From Macrocystis pyrifera (taxonomy: Eukaryota; Sar; Phaeophyceae; Laminariales; Laminariaceae), in contig JASSKH010000007.1 in assembly GCA_031763025.1 (NCBI GenBank), forward strand, positions 9,625,930-9,689,929: DNA of 64,000 nt, written 5' to 3'. Position 1 is the stretch's first letter, and each line of letters starts with the position of its first letter. Both the position numbers and the translations under genes were made by a program. Below the pieces are notes generated by a model. It was not told the origin of the DNA. It did no database searches and saw only the letters and a list, made by a program, of their open reading frames with translations. This document shows, piece after piece, positions 51,985-61,309 of this stretch.

Positions 51985-53828
51985 CACAGACAGAGAGTCA
52001 CCACTGCCGTCTACCGAATACTTCATTGAGTGAAAAGTACAAAGCACAGACAGGTAAACAACAAAAAACCTTCAAGGGCCAAGGGCACAGTCGCGCGAGT
52101 ATGCATTCCTGATGCTTCAGTCGTACACATGCACCGCAAAAACCAACAGGCGGCTTGCCCCCTACCTGTCGTACAGATCCGGCGTAGCCTCCGGGGGGAA
52201 CAGAGTCCAATGCTTGCTCCCGCAAACGTTATAAGACCAGCTATAGCTGTGACACGAGCGTCGCGAGAGATGGGTGGGGCGGGGTTGGAGTACAGGCCGA
52301 GGTCGGGGCCCGGGTCCGGTTCAGGGTCGGAGTTAGGGTCGGGGTCCGCGTAGACGTTGGGGTCAGCGTCGGGGTTGAGCGGGGTCGAGGTTAAGGTCGG
52401 GGTCGGGATTGAACCACGGTTGAGGTCGGGGTAGGGGCCGGGGTCAGGGTCGTGGCAAATCTACCCAATCGTCACGCTCGTGAGGGTAATGATGAAGCCT
52501 AGGTTGGGTCGCGAGGTATCATAAGCAGGAGAAAGCAGCGAAAAGGCGAACCTCTTCCTGGTTCACGTCCTCGAAACGGAAGACACCGTAGCTCTAATCG
52601 CCAACACAGCACACGGTCGCAGTGTACCCTGTATCGTGTATGTGTGTGCTCCCCCAGTTTTAATTAGGAATTGCGCGTAAAATTAACTAAAAAACCCGAC
52701 AGCACTGCTGCAGATTTACGAAAATCGGCGAAGAGAAACAGCGTAAAATACGAAAAAAAAAAAAAAAAAACACCGAGAGGAGAGTTCTCTGTAACAGCAC
52801 GTACGCACGAAAAAAAAAAAAAAGTTTCTCAAAAGAGTTCACTTATCGGACAGATCAGATAGATCATCGACAGATAATGATCGAGATCAATCAGGGCAGA
52901 TACATGCCTTAAGGCGCGTTCTACGATAGAGGTAGCACATTTCCGCTAAAATATTTTCTGAACAACGGGGCTCTTTAACCCAAAGTTTGTCGGAATGCTA
53001 ATCTTGTTTCGAAAAACGACGTTTTTGTATACGTTGGCCATGGGATTGTTCATCGGGATGCAACTTGATTTTAGCTGAGGTCCTTTTTTCGGGTGAGGTA
53101 TGGAGCTCCTTAAGGTCAAGTGAGGAGCCTCAGAAAATTATGGGTCAACCTCTATCGCAGAACACCTATTATCTGTATGACCTATAGCTCACGTCGCCGG
53201 GTGGGTGCTGTACAATCTGCATCATGATATAGTAGCACATGTTTCCTGAGTTGGGTCTGCACTATACAGACCCTGCACAACACCAGGTATATCCAAACGG
53301 CACGCTAGGATCTAGACGATCTATCTGTAGATGGGCAGATAGATAGTGATTTGTCCGACGCGTGGAAGATTTTTACACGCATACTGGTGCGTATCGCTTC
53401 GCCACCCGGACCTGCCGTCCCTCTTCACCCGGCCGCGAGCAACCCCGCCGACCGCCGTACGGGCCCCTCGTTGGGTGCGCGGACCGCTTGGGCACGGGTA
53501 TCACGTCGGTACACAAAAGCAAAGGCCACCCATGGTTTCACAGAACATTGTGCGCGGGCCAAAACATGAGAAGCCTGGCAGGCCTTCCAGGGCAATGCCG
53601 TAACATGAAACACACACAAAGACTAAAAGACGCCTCGCACTGACACAGCACTAAAAGTAGCACACTGAGGTACGTATGCAGCAGCTCCGACTGCTGCTAA
53701 TAGCTACCCCCAAACCAGGCGTATGCATGTTTCTCTCGTCAACTCCCCCCCTTCCCCCCCTTGCGAGGGTCTATGGTCACACGACTCTACGGCCATGCAT
53801 GAGATCGACTACAACTCTCCTATCGAAT

Positions 53829-53869
<41 letters not shown>

Positions 53870-55198
53870 CTTCCCCCCTTCCCTCCTCCCCGATCCCTCA
53901 CGCGCCCTGCACCTGTTCAGCACGTCGTGGTGCAACGGGGTCCACGTTCCCTCAGGTCCGACGTAGACGAAGCGGTAGTCGTCCTTTCCTCGGGCATCAC
54001 ACCTTTTCACAGTTTCACAGCATCACAACAACATATCGGCATACCGCACGACAGCACGCCCGCCAGATCGCCGTGCAGGCAAAGCGGTATCCACGCATTC
54101 ATGCCATCGAAAAAAACGGACGGACAAGTTTTGCAATCTCATCAGTTGTACATTACGCACATACATACGTAGGACGGCATGAGTTCATTTTCTGGGGCTC
54201 TTTCACGGGTCGTGACCACGATCCGCGGGTTGGGCCAGGAAGTTTTCAAAAATCTCACAGGTCGGGTTGGGACGGATCGGGTCGGGTCGGGTCGGGTCGG
54301 GTCGGGTCGGGTCGGGTCGGGTCGGGTCGGGTCGGGTCGGGGTCGGGTCGGGTCGGGTCGGTCGGTCGGGTCAGGAGGTTTCCAGATTCTCACGGATCGG
54401 GTCCGGTCACCATTACCCGACCCGATCCCACACGACTTGGCCCGCGAGGTTTGACCAGACCCTTGAGCAGCTCTGACGGTTTGGTGCCGAGGTTCAATTT
54501 CTTGTGAGAGGCACGATGCGGCCCTTCACCAACTTCGGTGAGAAAATGGAAAGTTGAAAAAAAAAAAAAAATTATTCGTGCAAATTTCGAGCCAATGATA
54601 CAAATTGATTTGATTCCCAACCTCTTACAGCCGCGCGCGCGCGTGGGTCGCGGGCGTTTTCCCCTCACCCCTCTATTTTTTTTCAACAAGCCTGGTAGGT
54701 TTTATACCGTCAAGAGGCGTATTTGCTCCGGATCCCGCTAACTTTTTCGAAGAGGTGTTAGAATGGGCATCTCGGCCCGCTTTTCAGCATGATTTTTTTC
54801 TTGCATGATTTTCAATGAGTCACAAACGAAAAATCTGGACAATACAACGACTCTCGCTCGCGTCGAAGTACCACTTCTTCCGCCCATCGCGAAGACGAAG
54901 AACAACTTCCGATATGAGGACGCCGACGGTGTGATCATCATATGAAGACATTGGCAACAACAAAATACGTTTCAGCCAAAACTAAAAACACTTCGGCCTT
55001 GGACAGACATGGAACATCCAACATATTCTGTAGGAAACAAATTTTTTTCTGGCAGAATAAGTCGACGCGACATAGGGGCGGAAAGGGCATCGCTTACACA
55101 ACGAAAACTCAACGTTGCAGGTTTCACCTCCTACACATAATTTCAAGCGCGCGGGGGGGGGGGGGGGGGGGTACAAGGTACACCGCTCGCTCGCGTGG

Positions 55199-55245
<47 letters not shown>

Positions 55246-56138
55246 TGTCCGGGCTTGCGCCAGTAAAGATGAGACGGTACAGTCGTACAAGTGGTGACAG
55301 TTCGGAAGGGGAAACAGCGTGAAAATCTGAACTCTTGCTTGTAAAAACGGCGGAAATAAAGAATGATTATAGGAAGGAAGGAAGGAAGGAAGGAAGGAAG
55401 GAAGGAAGGAAGGAAGGAAGGAAGGAAGGAAGGAAGGAAGGAAGGAAGGAAGGAAGGAAGGAAGGAAGGAAGAAAGGATGGAAGGAAGGATGGAACGAAG
55501 GAAGGAACGAAGGAACGAAGGAAGGAACGAAGGAAGGAACGAAGGAAGGAACGAAGGAAGGAACGAAGGAAGGAACGAAGCGAGAAAAACGCAGTGATTT
55601 CGAGCGGCATTCGAGCGCAAGCAACACTTCTCCTCTTCCCTACTTACCACCAGTTCAGCCAATCGTCGGCGAAGAAGAAGGGCGTCTCCGTGGCGCCCGC
55701 AGACCCGCTGCCGCCATCGTCGCCGTTGCTGCTGCCACCGCCCCCCCCCCCCTTCTCTGCTAAGCCTTTGAAAGTGCCAGTCTTTCAGGTAGAGGAGGGA
55801 GCCGTCACCGCTGCTGCCGTTGCCTCCTCCTCCTCCGCCGCCGCCGCCGCCGCTGCCACCTCCGCTATGGTGGGGATCCTGGTGACCACCTCCTCCTCCT
55901 CCTCCTCCTCCTCCTCCCCCCTCTTGTGTCTGCCTGCCCTCGCACACCGCGTCCAGGTATTCGCCTGCGCTTCGCATCATCCGCGGACAAAAGGCGTTTG
56001 GCCGCCCGTACATTAATTAGGAAGCCGGGAGAGAATGTAGATATGTGCTGGATAAGCCGAACGCGGTCTGTGTACTCATTACATGCATGGTATTAATAGC
56101 CGTGTGACCAGAGACCCTCGCATCCCTGCAATGCCAGA

Positions 56139-56172
<34 letters not shown>

Positions 56173-57145
56173 TTTTGGAGAGGGGACCAGCCGGTGTGTT
56201 TACGGTTACGGGTAAAATCGTGGCGAGCCAAAACGTTGGCTTTAGCCGTCCTCCGGAGGATAGAAAAACACAGCAGTTTTGCGTTTGTTTTCACGCGTGT
56301 CAGCAGCGGGAACGATGGCGCTAGCAACAGCAGCGGATACGTACGTATGTGTAGCAGCGGAACATAACATTAACACTCGTTAATATATACCCTGGTAAAA
56401 AATATATATAGCGCGCCCTGCAACCATGCCATGCGGCGGATCGTTTTTTTTAATATTAATAGAAACTCACTATTTGCAACTCACTCAGCGTCATGACCGA
56501 CCGCTCTTGCTCTCCGTAGCCGTCCCGAGAGCATTCCACGACCTGTACGCCTTGGCGCGAGGCACGCGTTCGCATTTAGCGCATCCGAAAAACGAACGGA
56601 CATGTGGAAGAGGGCGGAAGGGAGCAGGGGAGGAGGGGGGGTGGGGGGGGGGGGGGGGCTGACAATTTGAGTGCGAAAACAAGAAGGCGGGCTGTAGTGA
56701 ACGTCTCGCACCTCGGACCGATGAGATAGATCATTCTCATTGATGATACTGGATATTTCAGGGCAGATATAAGGTAGATAGATAGATAGCTCTCCCTGAT
56801 CTGTATGATCTTTATGATCTGTAGCTCACGTTGCGTAACCTCTGCACGATCGACCGTAGCACATGCTTACTGGGGTTGGATCTGCCCTACAAGGCAGATC
56901 CTGCACCGACTCTCGCAACGGCAGGTGAGGAACTAGATGATCTAGATCATGATCTATCTGTAGATGATCTATCTGTAGATGATCTGCCTGTCCGAGGTGC
57001 ATGGCCAGCGTCGTTTCTGCATTCAGCGCTTGATTTGCTGTTGAGCTTGTGGCATTCATCGACGATTCGCATTCATATTACCACTACTACTACTACTACT
57101 GCTACCACAATTACTACTAGTACTGCTACTACTACTACTAGACAG

Positions 57146-57211
<66 letters not shown>

Positions 57212-57397
57212 ACCATGCACACGTGGATTTGTCGGGCGAGAGTAGAAAGGCATACGACGAAGTACATATATACTGTAGTAGCTCACCGGAACTATCATAT
57301 GGCCCAGCTCGCGCCGCAAGAAGCCGACATCAGCACGGCCCTCAGTTTGCCACGGGAGGAAGGAGGGAAGCAGGCCAGCGAAGCCATGCAAGATGGC
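41381..57397 (-). CDS. JMJD4-like JmjC 2-oxoglutarate/Fe(II) oxygenase
   Basis: Seven exons: 57397-57287, 56542-56485, 55964-55648, 54002-53913, 52246-52166, 45296-45155 and 42607-41381, all in matching phase at the junctions. Marks of JMJD4 in order: FLRRELGHMIVP; VVECSRDGYGEQERSVMTLS; LLYLKDWHF and FFFADDWLNW; DDYRFVYVGPEGTWTPLHHD with the HxD iron ligands; SYSWSYNVCGSKHWTLFPP; GEAIFVPSGWHHQ with the distal His ligand; and TNWFNGFNLA, then CEVVMRANSALNMTEFA. Human JMJD4 hydroxylates a lysine of translation release factor eRF1, so a translation-linked role is plausible, and all metal ligands are present. A Ser/Gly-rich insert of about 90 residues splits the C-terminal helices. A 12-nt C run at 55741-55752 carries a one-base frame break. 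The first exon(s) and the exact stop are uncertain. Confidence 0.88.
42887..43230 (-). mobile_element. SINE-like repeat, cluster copy 1
   Basis: A G run followed by TGTAATGCATGGCCGTAGTC and the standard body through CTGGTGTGGCCACTTCCAGA and GTAACTGCCTCGTGGGTGCG. Confidence 0.8.
43407..43800 (-). mobile_element. SINE-like repeat, cluster copy 2
   Basis: 18-nt G run, TTGTACTCGGTATAATGCATGG, full central body, and 5' part to about the CACTACGTTATGCGATCATT block. Confidence 0.8.
43801..44322 (-). mobile_element. SINE-like repeat, cluster copy 3, near full length
   Basis: Together with 49110-49640 this defines the longest form (about 510 bp). It includes an internal A-rich spot before GCGGTACCTTGGTTGTCTAG and a far end CCAGCCGATACCAACCCAAT. 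Confidence 0.85.
44323..44405 (-). mobile_element. SINE-like repeat, cluster copy 4, truncated
   Basis: The 3' end of the family (GTGTACTCATTATCGTGCATG) cut at CTACAATGCA, exactly where the G run of the next copy starts. Confidence 0.8.
44406..44553 (-). mobile_element. SINE-like repeat, cluster copy 5, truncated
   Basis: A G run of about 27 bases, TGCATTCATTATCATGCATG, and a body cut at GCTTGCAACAAGC, where the G run of the LINE copy begins. Confidence 0.8.
44554..44765 (-). mobile_element. LINE 3' end (copy 3) with poly(C) tail
   Basis: Read on the minus strand it matches the copy at 30585 from the ATAGATGGTGG block through ATGAGCGCCC and TCAATGGTCAAACGAC-like sequence to AACAAGTTAGTAC and a C run. 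The peptide NERPTVKGVSISSRS matches the LINE C terminus. It is 5'-truncated. Confidence 0.8.
44957..45066. mobile_element. Tc1/mariner-like MITE (family A), well preserved
   Basis: TIRs TATTACGGGGGTCCATAGTT and AACTATGGACCCCCGTAATA match perfectly. Lies in the JMJD4-like intron about 90 bases after the donor at 45154. Confidence 0.9.
45155..45296 (-). CDS. JMJD4-like gene exon with FVPSGWHHQ (distal iron ligand)
   Basis: 142 nt, acceptor TTCGCAG, donor GTAGGT. It encodes HGRELASDVRSGRADPDDF, then LEVLQGPGEAIFVPSGWHHQ. Confidence 0.88.
45320..45460. repeat. CAA/CAG-rich tract
   Basis: (CAACAA)n and CAGCAACAG repeats immediately upstream of a JMJD4 exon acceptor on the opposite strand, where they supply a T/G-rich sequence. 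Confidence 0.7.
46618..46729. mobile_element. Tc1/mariner-like MITE (family A)
   Basis: TIRs TTACGGGGGACCATAGTAAA and AACTATGGACCCCCGTAATA, standard core. Confidence 0.9.
46820..47160. repeat. GACGGGACGG-rich tract
   Basis: Many (GACGG)n clusters spaced by GTAAA/GTACAACGG words. A similar tract continues at 47575-47830. Confidence 0.8.
47575..47860. repeat. GACGGGACGG-rich tract, second block
   Basis: The same words as 46820-47160, for example AACGGGACGGGACCGTATTG, leading directly into the satellite array at 47915. Confidence 0.8.
47915..49109. repeat. Satellite array, unit about 175 bp
   Basis: Units are anchored by GGTTTCCACACCGTGCGGGG, GGAGTTGTAGATGTATGGAG, CCGGGGATGGGGCCCTATCG and CAATCAGCGATCGGCCGGTG. 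Eight anchors lie between 47932 and 49077 at roughly 75-205 base spacing (mostly 160-205). The units are diverged and long frames are open by composition. The array continues beyond the SINE copy at 49110. Confidence 0.85.
49110..49640 (-). mobile_element. SINE-like repeat, near full length, inside the satellite array
   Basis: G run, TGTACTCGATAGGAGAGATG, the whole body, a 25-nt A run (49532-49558) and the end TTGCCAACCGACACCAACCC. Satellite units lie on both sides, so the SINE inserted into the array. Confidence 0.85.
49650..49780. repeat. Satellite unit after the SINE insertion
   Basis: TTTTCAGAGTTGTAGAGATA and ACCGGGGATGGGGTCCTATC belong to the 175-bp array. Confidence 0.75.
49967..50405. 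repeat. Tandem pair, unit about 237 bp
   Basis: 49967-50203 and 50204-50405 share CTGAACGAAGCGCGATAGTT-type starts, CACAGTGCTCACAC, GGTCGGTGATATGTGGCG and GTAGAAAACATACGACAAAA with moderate divergence. Confidence 0.8.
50735..51120. repeat. Satellite units, distal block
   Basis: Two further 175-bp units (anchors at 50763 and 50940). Confidence 0.75.
51441..52000. repeat. (CAGACAGC)n-type minisatellite
   Basis: About 560 bases of CAGA, CAGC and GACAGAGA units, ending in a perfect (CAGA)n run. Frames through it are open only because of the repeat. Confidence 0.95.
52166..52246 (-). CDS. JMJD4-like gene exon with SWSYNVCG
   Basis: 81 nt, acceptor GTGTCACAG, donor GTAGGG. It encodes YSWSYNVCGSKHWTLFPPEA, the strand following the HxD motif. 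Confidence 0.88.
52270..52460. repeat. GGGTCGGGGTT-rich tract
   Basis: Degenerate GGGTCNGGGTT units directly upstream (minus-strand sense) of the JMJD4 exon acceptor at 52247. Confidence 0.75.
52850..53345. repeat. Diverged repeat with AGATAGATCAT/ATGATCTATCT ends, copy 1
   Basis: Bounded by CAGATAGATCATCGACAGAT and GATCTATCTGTAGATGGGCA. It shares the order of blocks GACCTATAGCTCACGTCGCC, TAGCACATGTTTCC and CAGACCCTGCAC with 56720-57000. Confidence 0.55.
53762..53868 (+). mobile_element. SINE-like repeat, 3' fragment with C tail
   Basis: GCGAGGGTCTATGGTCACAC to ACAACTCTCCTATCGAATAC followed by about 40 C. Lies 44 bases from a JMJD4 exon end. Confidence 0.8.
53913..54002 (-). CDS. JMJD4-like gene exon with HxD iron-binding motif
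   Basis: 90 nt, donor GTGCAG. It encodes DDYRFVYVGPEGTWTPLHHD and VLN. The acceptor TGTGAAAAG lacks a pyrimidine tract but is fixed by phase and by the family sequence WLNWW-CDARGK. Confidence 0.88.
54265..54372. repeat. (GGGTC)n microsatellite
   Basis: About twenty near-perfect pentamers. Confidence 0.95.
55204..55245. repeat. Poly(C) tract with nearby poly(G)
   Basis: About 42 C at 55201-55245 and a G run at 55156-55172 on either side of GTACAAGGTACACCGCTCGC, which could form a hairpin. Confidence 0.85.
55367..55582. repeat. (GGAA)n microsatellite
   Basis: A perfect GGAA run passing into GGAACGAA units, about 215 bases, in the JMJD4-like intron. Confidence 0.95.
55648..55964 (-). CDS. 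JMJD4-like gene exon with LYLKDWHF
   Basis: Acceptor AGCGCAG, donor GTAAGT. It encodes EYLDAVCEG, a Gly-rich insert, LLYLKDWHFQRLSREG, a G(12) run and, one frame over, ATETPFFFADDWLNW. The insert and the run are not typical of the family. Confidence 0.82.
56063..56171 (-). mobile_element. SINE-like repeat, 3' fragment
   Basis: TGTACTCATTACATGCATGG and CCTCGCATCCCTGCAATGCC, with a G run of about 30 bases at the truncated 5' side. Confidence 0.65.
56485..56542 (-). CDS. JMJD4-like gene 58-nt exon
   Basis: Acceptor GCGTACAG, donor GTGAGT. It encodes VVECSRDGYGEQERSVMTL and supplies the first base of the Ser before EYLDAV. Confidence 0.82.
56720..57000. repeat. Diverged repeat with AGATAGATCAT/ATGATCTATCT ends, copy 2
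   Basis: Partner of 52850-53345, with extra GTAGATGATCTATCTGTAGA repeats at its right end. Confidence 0.55.
57080..57213. repeat. (CTA)n microsatellite
   Basis: Imperfect, then perfect CTA units, just beyond the donor of the 57287 exon of the JMJD4-like gene. Confidence 0.95.
57287..57397 (-). CDS. JMJD4-like gene, most upstream exon recognised
   Basis: 111 nt, phase 0, acceptor AAATCCCAG, donor GTGAGC. It ends TEGRADVGFLRRELGHMIVP, which fits the segment just before the VVECS motif. The upstream half is less typical, and exons encoding the N terminus were not found. Confidence 0.65.
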
Positions 57398-57993
57398 CTG
57401 GGATTTGCACAAGGAGTGGGAGGCACTGAACATATACGAAGCACCCACGTATACCGTTACTGTCGAAACAAATGACTGCTGCTAAGGGGCGTTATGTATA
57501 TGAGTTGGGCCCGCACGCGGGACCCGCAGCTCGAATCGATACCCTGTGCACGGCTCATACGAAAGCAGTCTCCCTGTCAAGAGGGAGTGCTCGCTGATAG
57601 CTCGGTGTCTTCGCTAGGATAAGCCGATGGGCAAATGGGTCTACACTGGAGATCCTCAGCGCCAGGCCGGAGATTGTAAGCGCCGGGCACGACTAGAAAA
57701 TAATCGTCGGCTCAAAAAGACGGAGGGGCTCTCGGCTTGACTCGATTGACCTGGCTTGATTGACTCTAGTCGACGTGATTGACCGACTCGAGTCGACTTG
57801 ATTTGGCTCTACTTGACGGGCTATGATAACAGACTTGTCAAAGCTTCCGTCTCACCCCCTTTTCCCGTCTTCTAGTACCAGGCGCCCGGTGCATCGAACA
57901 GTTCTCTCGTGTCAGATCTGTATCACCGGGGTCTACTGCGCTGCACCCACTCCACCGAGACAAAACTACTTGGAATAACTGCAGACTACGAGG

Positions 57994-58075
57994 TACGGGG
58001 TAATCAGGACCGGAAACGGTGTGTAAATATATGGAGGGATCTCTTAATTCGGGTCCCATCGGAGGTTCTGATTCC
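57994..58075. mobile_element. Family B TIR element, copy 1
   Basis: GTAATCAGGACCGGAAACGG on the left and GGAGGTTCTGATTCC on the right. Confidence 0.55.
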
Positions 58076-58135
58076 TGCGCTCCCCCCCCACCGCCGTGGC
58101 AAGTATTGGTAGATGTTACGGGAGAACAGTGCTGT

Positions 58136-58361
58136 AATACGGGGGGACCATAGTACACAGGACCAAATACTAGTATTACGGGGGTCCATAGTTAACAGGA
58201 CCTATGGTATACATAAAAAACCTATATATTTACCTATTTTTACCAACAAAATTTGGTCCCGTTAACTATGGACCCCCGTAATAGTAAAAAAAAAAAAGGA
58301 AAAGCATAGATTTTTGTGTGTGCCGTGGGTCCTATTTCTTACGGTCGGTCCCCCGTAATGG
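58136..58361. mobile_element. Second nested pair of family A MITEs
   Basis: An inner perfect copy (58173-58284) sits inside an outer, older copy at the same internal position as in the pair at 21538. TA flanks the inner copy on both sides. Confidence 0.85.
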
Positions 58362-58465
58362 CAACCAGAACCAAAATATGGCGCGTAAAACATACAGTAG
58401 TGCGTAGGGAGATACGTGTTTTTTTTTTTTTCTCGGGTTCAATTGTGGGTTCTGATTAAGATGGT
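58352..58465. mobile_element. Family B TIR element, copy 2
   Basis: Left CAACCAGAACCAAAATATGG, right CAATTGTGGGTTCTGATTA. Confidence 0.65.
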
Positions 58466-58502
58466 ATTAGTATGCCCCCCCCCCCCCCCCCCCCCCCCCG
58501 AA

Positions 58503-58622
58503 CACAGTAATCGGAACCAAATACATTGTGTAAACACAGTTCTCAGAAAAAAACTATGGTTATGCAAAAACGGAGGGGGATACCTGTTTTTCGGGTCCGA
58601 CTGCTGTAGGTCCTGATTACCG
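58503..58622. mobile_element. Family B TIR element, copy 3
   Basis: Left AGTAATCGGAACCAAATAC, right TAGGTCCTGATTACCG; core with GGGGGATACCTGTTTTTCGG. Confidence 0.7.
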
Positions 58623-58682
58623 CGCACCACTATTAATATGTATTGCTACGGTATGTGTCACTATTTGCCCCCCGAACGTGGT

Positions 58683-58775
58683 GATCAGAACACAGTAAAC
58701 AGGATCGAACATGGTGAGTCGAACATAGGCTTGTGCCTGTTTTTTGGGTCCAATCGCGGGTTCTGATCGCCACGT
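58683..58775. mobile_element. Family B TIR element, copy 4
   Basis: Left TGATCAGAACACAGTAAACA, right CGCGGGTTCTGATCGCCA. Confidence 0.6.
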
Positions 58776-58787
58776 ACTATTACGGGG

Positions 58788-58850
58788 GGTCATAGTAAAC
58801 AGGACCTGCTGTACTCACAAAACCTATATAGATACAACTATAATTACGAT
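58788..58850. mobile_element. Family A MITE, left half
   Basis: TATTACGGGGGGTCATAGTA and the first part of the core; the right TIR is missing. Confidence 0.6.
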
Positions 58851-59053
58851 TTTTGAGGTCGTTGTCACTTGCTAGCTCTTGGCGGACAGACCGACTGATA
58901 GACAGCTCTTCGCAAACAGCCCTTTTGAAACAGCCGAACAGCCAAACAACCTTTCTTCTTTCTTCTTCCGCAAACTGCCAACCAATAGACAGCTCTTCGC
59001 ACGGCGCCTAAAAGAGGCGTCTCGCCTTCGACGAACGGCATAGATAGGTGCAG

Positions 59054-59417
59054 CTGTCGGCGGCCAAGCTGCTGCTGCCGGTGGCGAACCTGCTGGTGCT
59101 GCAACCCTCGCCTCTCCCTTCTCCACGCGCCCTAAGCTCACCTGCCCCTCGTCGAGAGGCGCGTGGTCCTCGCCCTCTGGCAAGAGAGCGGCAACGACAA
59201 AGACCGACCTGGTGCCGGCTGTTGTTTGCGACCAGTGCACGGACCAGCACTTGGTCAAGAACTCCGCGCCTGGTGGCAAAAACGTGGCCTTCGCCACCTG
59301 CAAGGATCTCACGTGCGTGGTGGCGGGATCATCCTGACAGGGCAACCGACTGCGAGTTCTGTGCTCGCCCGATCAAGGAAGGGACTGTCTCGTACTCCCT
59401 CGAGACTGCTGACAGTG
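59054..59417 (+). CDS. Cys-rich exon(s), possible PARP-type zinc-finger protein
   Basis: Acceptor TAGGTGCAG at 59053. The frame encodes an Ala/Gly/Pro-rich start, then VVCDQCTDQHLVKNSAPGGK and FATCKDLTC. One frame over and 3' of about 59330 the sequence gives RATDCEFCARPIKEGTVSYS and LETADSG up to donor GTGAGT at 59418. The C-x2-C, I-x-x-G pattern resembles the start of PARP-type fingers, but neither the frame change near 59320 nor a small intron is resolved. Family assignment is tentative. Confidence 0.45.
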
Positions 59418-59749
59418 GTGAGTGTCTTATGTCTATGGTGCATGCTGTATGTTGCCAGTAGGTTTTGTTGGGGTTTTCCATTGCCTTTTTGCATACAAAC
59501 TTACGTCAAAGCGTTTGTTTTGTTTTTTTACTCATCCATGCTCGTTCTTTCTCCTTCGTGCGTTGCGTCGGCTCCTCTTGCACACAGTGCACGCGAACGC
59601 GCACATGCACAACTGTTTGCGGGACGTGAACGAAGGAACGTAGGATTCAGCTGTCGCCGTCACCGCTGCACCGAACGACGTGAGTGCTGCTGCTACTGTG
59701 GTGCATTTTCGGTGCATGTACACGATTTCTGTGTGTGCATGTTTGGGTG

Positions 59750-61190
59750 ACCCCACATGCTCATTTTGCTCGTTTTCGGCTGCCGCTGCTGCTGCTGCTG
59801 CTGTCAGCGCCACGCTTTGAGTGCTGCTGCTGCTGTGCACCTGCTTCTCCTGTGCACTCGCTGCTGCTGTAGTGCTGCTGCGTTGTTGCCGTGCTGTGCA
59901 CCTGCTGCTCCTGTGCACTTGCTGCTGCTGTATGTAGTGCTGTTGCGTTGTTGCCGTGCATCATGCTGGAAGCGTACATATTTTCGGATCGTCAATTCCG
60001 TAGGTTTTGCGATGGGCTCATACCAGGGTACATGCTTTTTTTCTTCCTTATTTTCATATCGTTGCTATGCTGCTGCTGCTGCTGCCAACGCTGCTACCAA
60101 CGCTGCGGCGATTCGTTGCAGCTGCTGCTGCTGCTAATGCTGTAGCTGCTTCTGCTGCTGCTGCTGCTAATGTGCTGCCGCAATATCCACTGAATGTTCG
60201 TATGTACTCGGATTACTGTTTTCTTCGTCGTTTTTGTACTCAAATGGTTCCTTTTGATACGTGAAAAAATATTTTTGCCGTTTAGCTCCTGCATTTTGCG
60301 TACGTACTGCAATTTCTCGTTTTTGGCTTGGTTATTTTCATATATATCGTTGCTATGCTGCTGCCGTGGTGCTGCTGCGTTGTTGCCGTACATCATCCTG
60401 CACTTGTGTGTGTACATATTTCGGTATCGTCAATGAAATTCCGTAGGTTTTGCGATTGCGGCATACCAGGGTACATACTTTTTCTCTCCCTTCTTTTCAT
60501 ATCGTTGCTATGCCGCTGCTGCCAACGCGGAATTTTGTTTTTATTGGCCATTTTTGTACCCAAATGGTTTTTTTGATACGTAAAAAAAATATTTTGGTCG
60601 TTTTGCTCCTGCATTTTGCGTACGTACTACTTTTTCTCGTATTTCGTATTGTTGCTATGCTGCTGCTGCGTTGTTGCCGTACAGCATGCGGAGGTGGGTC
60701 TATAGTGAGGTACCAAAAATACTTTTCGGACGGCCTCGGGGTACATACTTTTTTTCTCCCTTCTTTTCATATCGTTGCTATGCTGCTGCTGCCAACGCTG
60801 TGGCGATCCGTTGCTGCTTCTGCTGCTGCTGCTGCTCTGCTTTTAGTGCTGCCGCAATATTCACTGAATGTTTGTATGTACTCGGATAATTGTGTTTCCT
60901 GGTCGTTTTGTGGCGCTGCTGCGTTGTTGCCGTACATCATGCTGGACATGATTTGTGTGTCTATTACACTTAAACTTGTGCGTGTGTACATATTTCTGTA
61001 TCGTCAATGTTTTTTTTTTGTGGTGCTGCTGCGTTGTTGCCGTACATCATGCTGGACGTGGTTTGTGTGTGTACTGTACTACACTTGTGTGTCTACATAT
61101 TTCCGTATCGTCATTGAAATTACGTACTTGCTGCTTCTGCTGCTGCTGCTGCTGCCGTCGTATAGCAAGCGATTACGTACTGCTGTTGTG
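59750..61190. repeat. Higher-order (TGC)n repeat array
   Basis: (TGC)n blocks alternate with conserved spacers. CGTTGTTGCCGTACATCATG occurs five or six times, and TTCTTTTCATATCGTTGCTA occurs four times with GGGTACATACTTTTTTTCTC. The unit is about 250-450 bases and irregular. It would be the intron of the Cys-rich gene. Confidence 0.85.
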
Positions 61191-61219
61191 CCGCTGTAGA
61201 GTAGTACAAATAGTGAACT

Positions 61220-61224
<5 letters not shown>

Positions 61225-61253
<29 letters not shown>
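61225..61253. repeat. Poly(C) tract
   Basis: About 29 C, no SINE end recognised. Confidence 0.9.
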
Positions 61254-61254
<1 letters not shown>

Positions 61255-61309
61255 CCATTCCCTGCACGCCACTCCCGCCCCGCGCACCCTATATGTTTAC
61301 TTCGACCAG

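Larger units (their letters stand above)
57398..59053. other. Region between divergent JMJD4-like and Cys-rich genes
   Basis: It holds TIR elements (57994-58850) and a CTCGAGTCGACTTGATT-type degenerate repeat at 57745-57820. JMJD4 5' exons are expected here but none was recognised. Confidence 0.4.

Noticed and set aside
51408-52047. Long open frames through the CAGA minisatellite
   Set aside because: Open only through the tandem repeat; the sequence is an intron of the JMJD4-like gene.
57220-57475. Plus-strand frame MAQLAPQEADISTALSLPRE
   Set aside because: It overlaps the JMJD4-like exon on the other strand, which has splice sites and family motifs.
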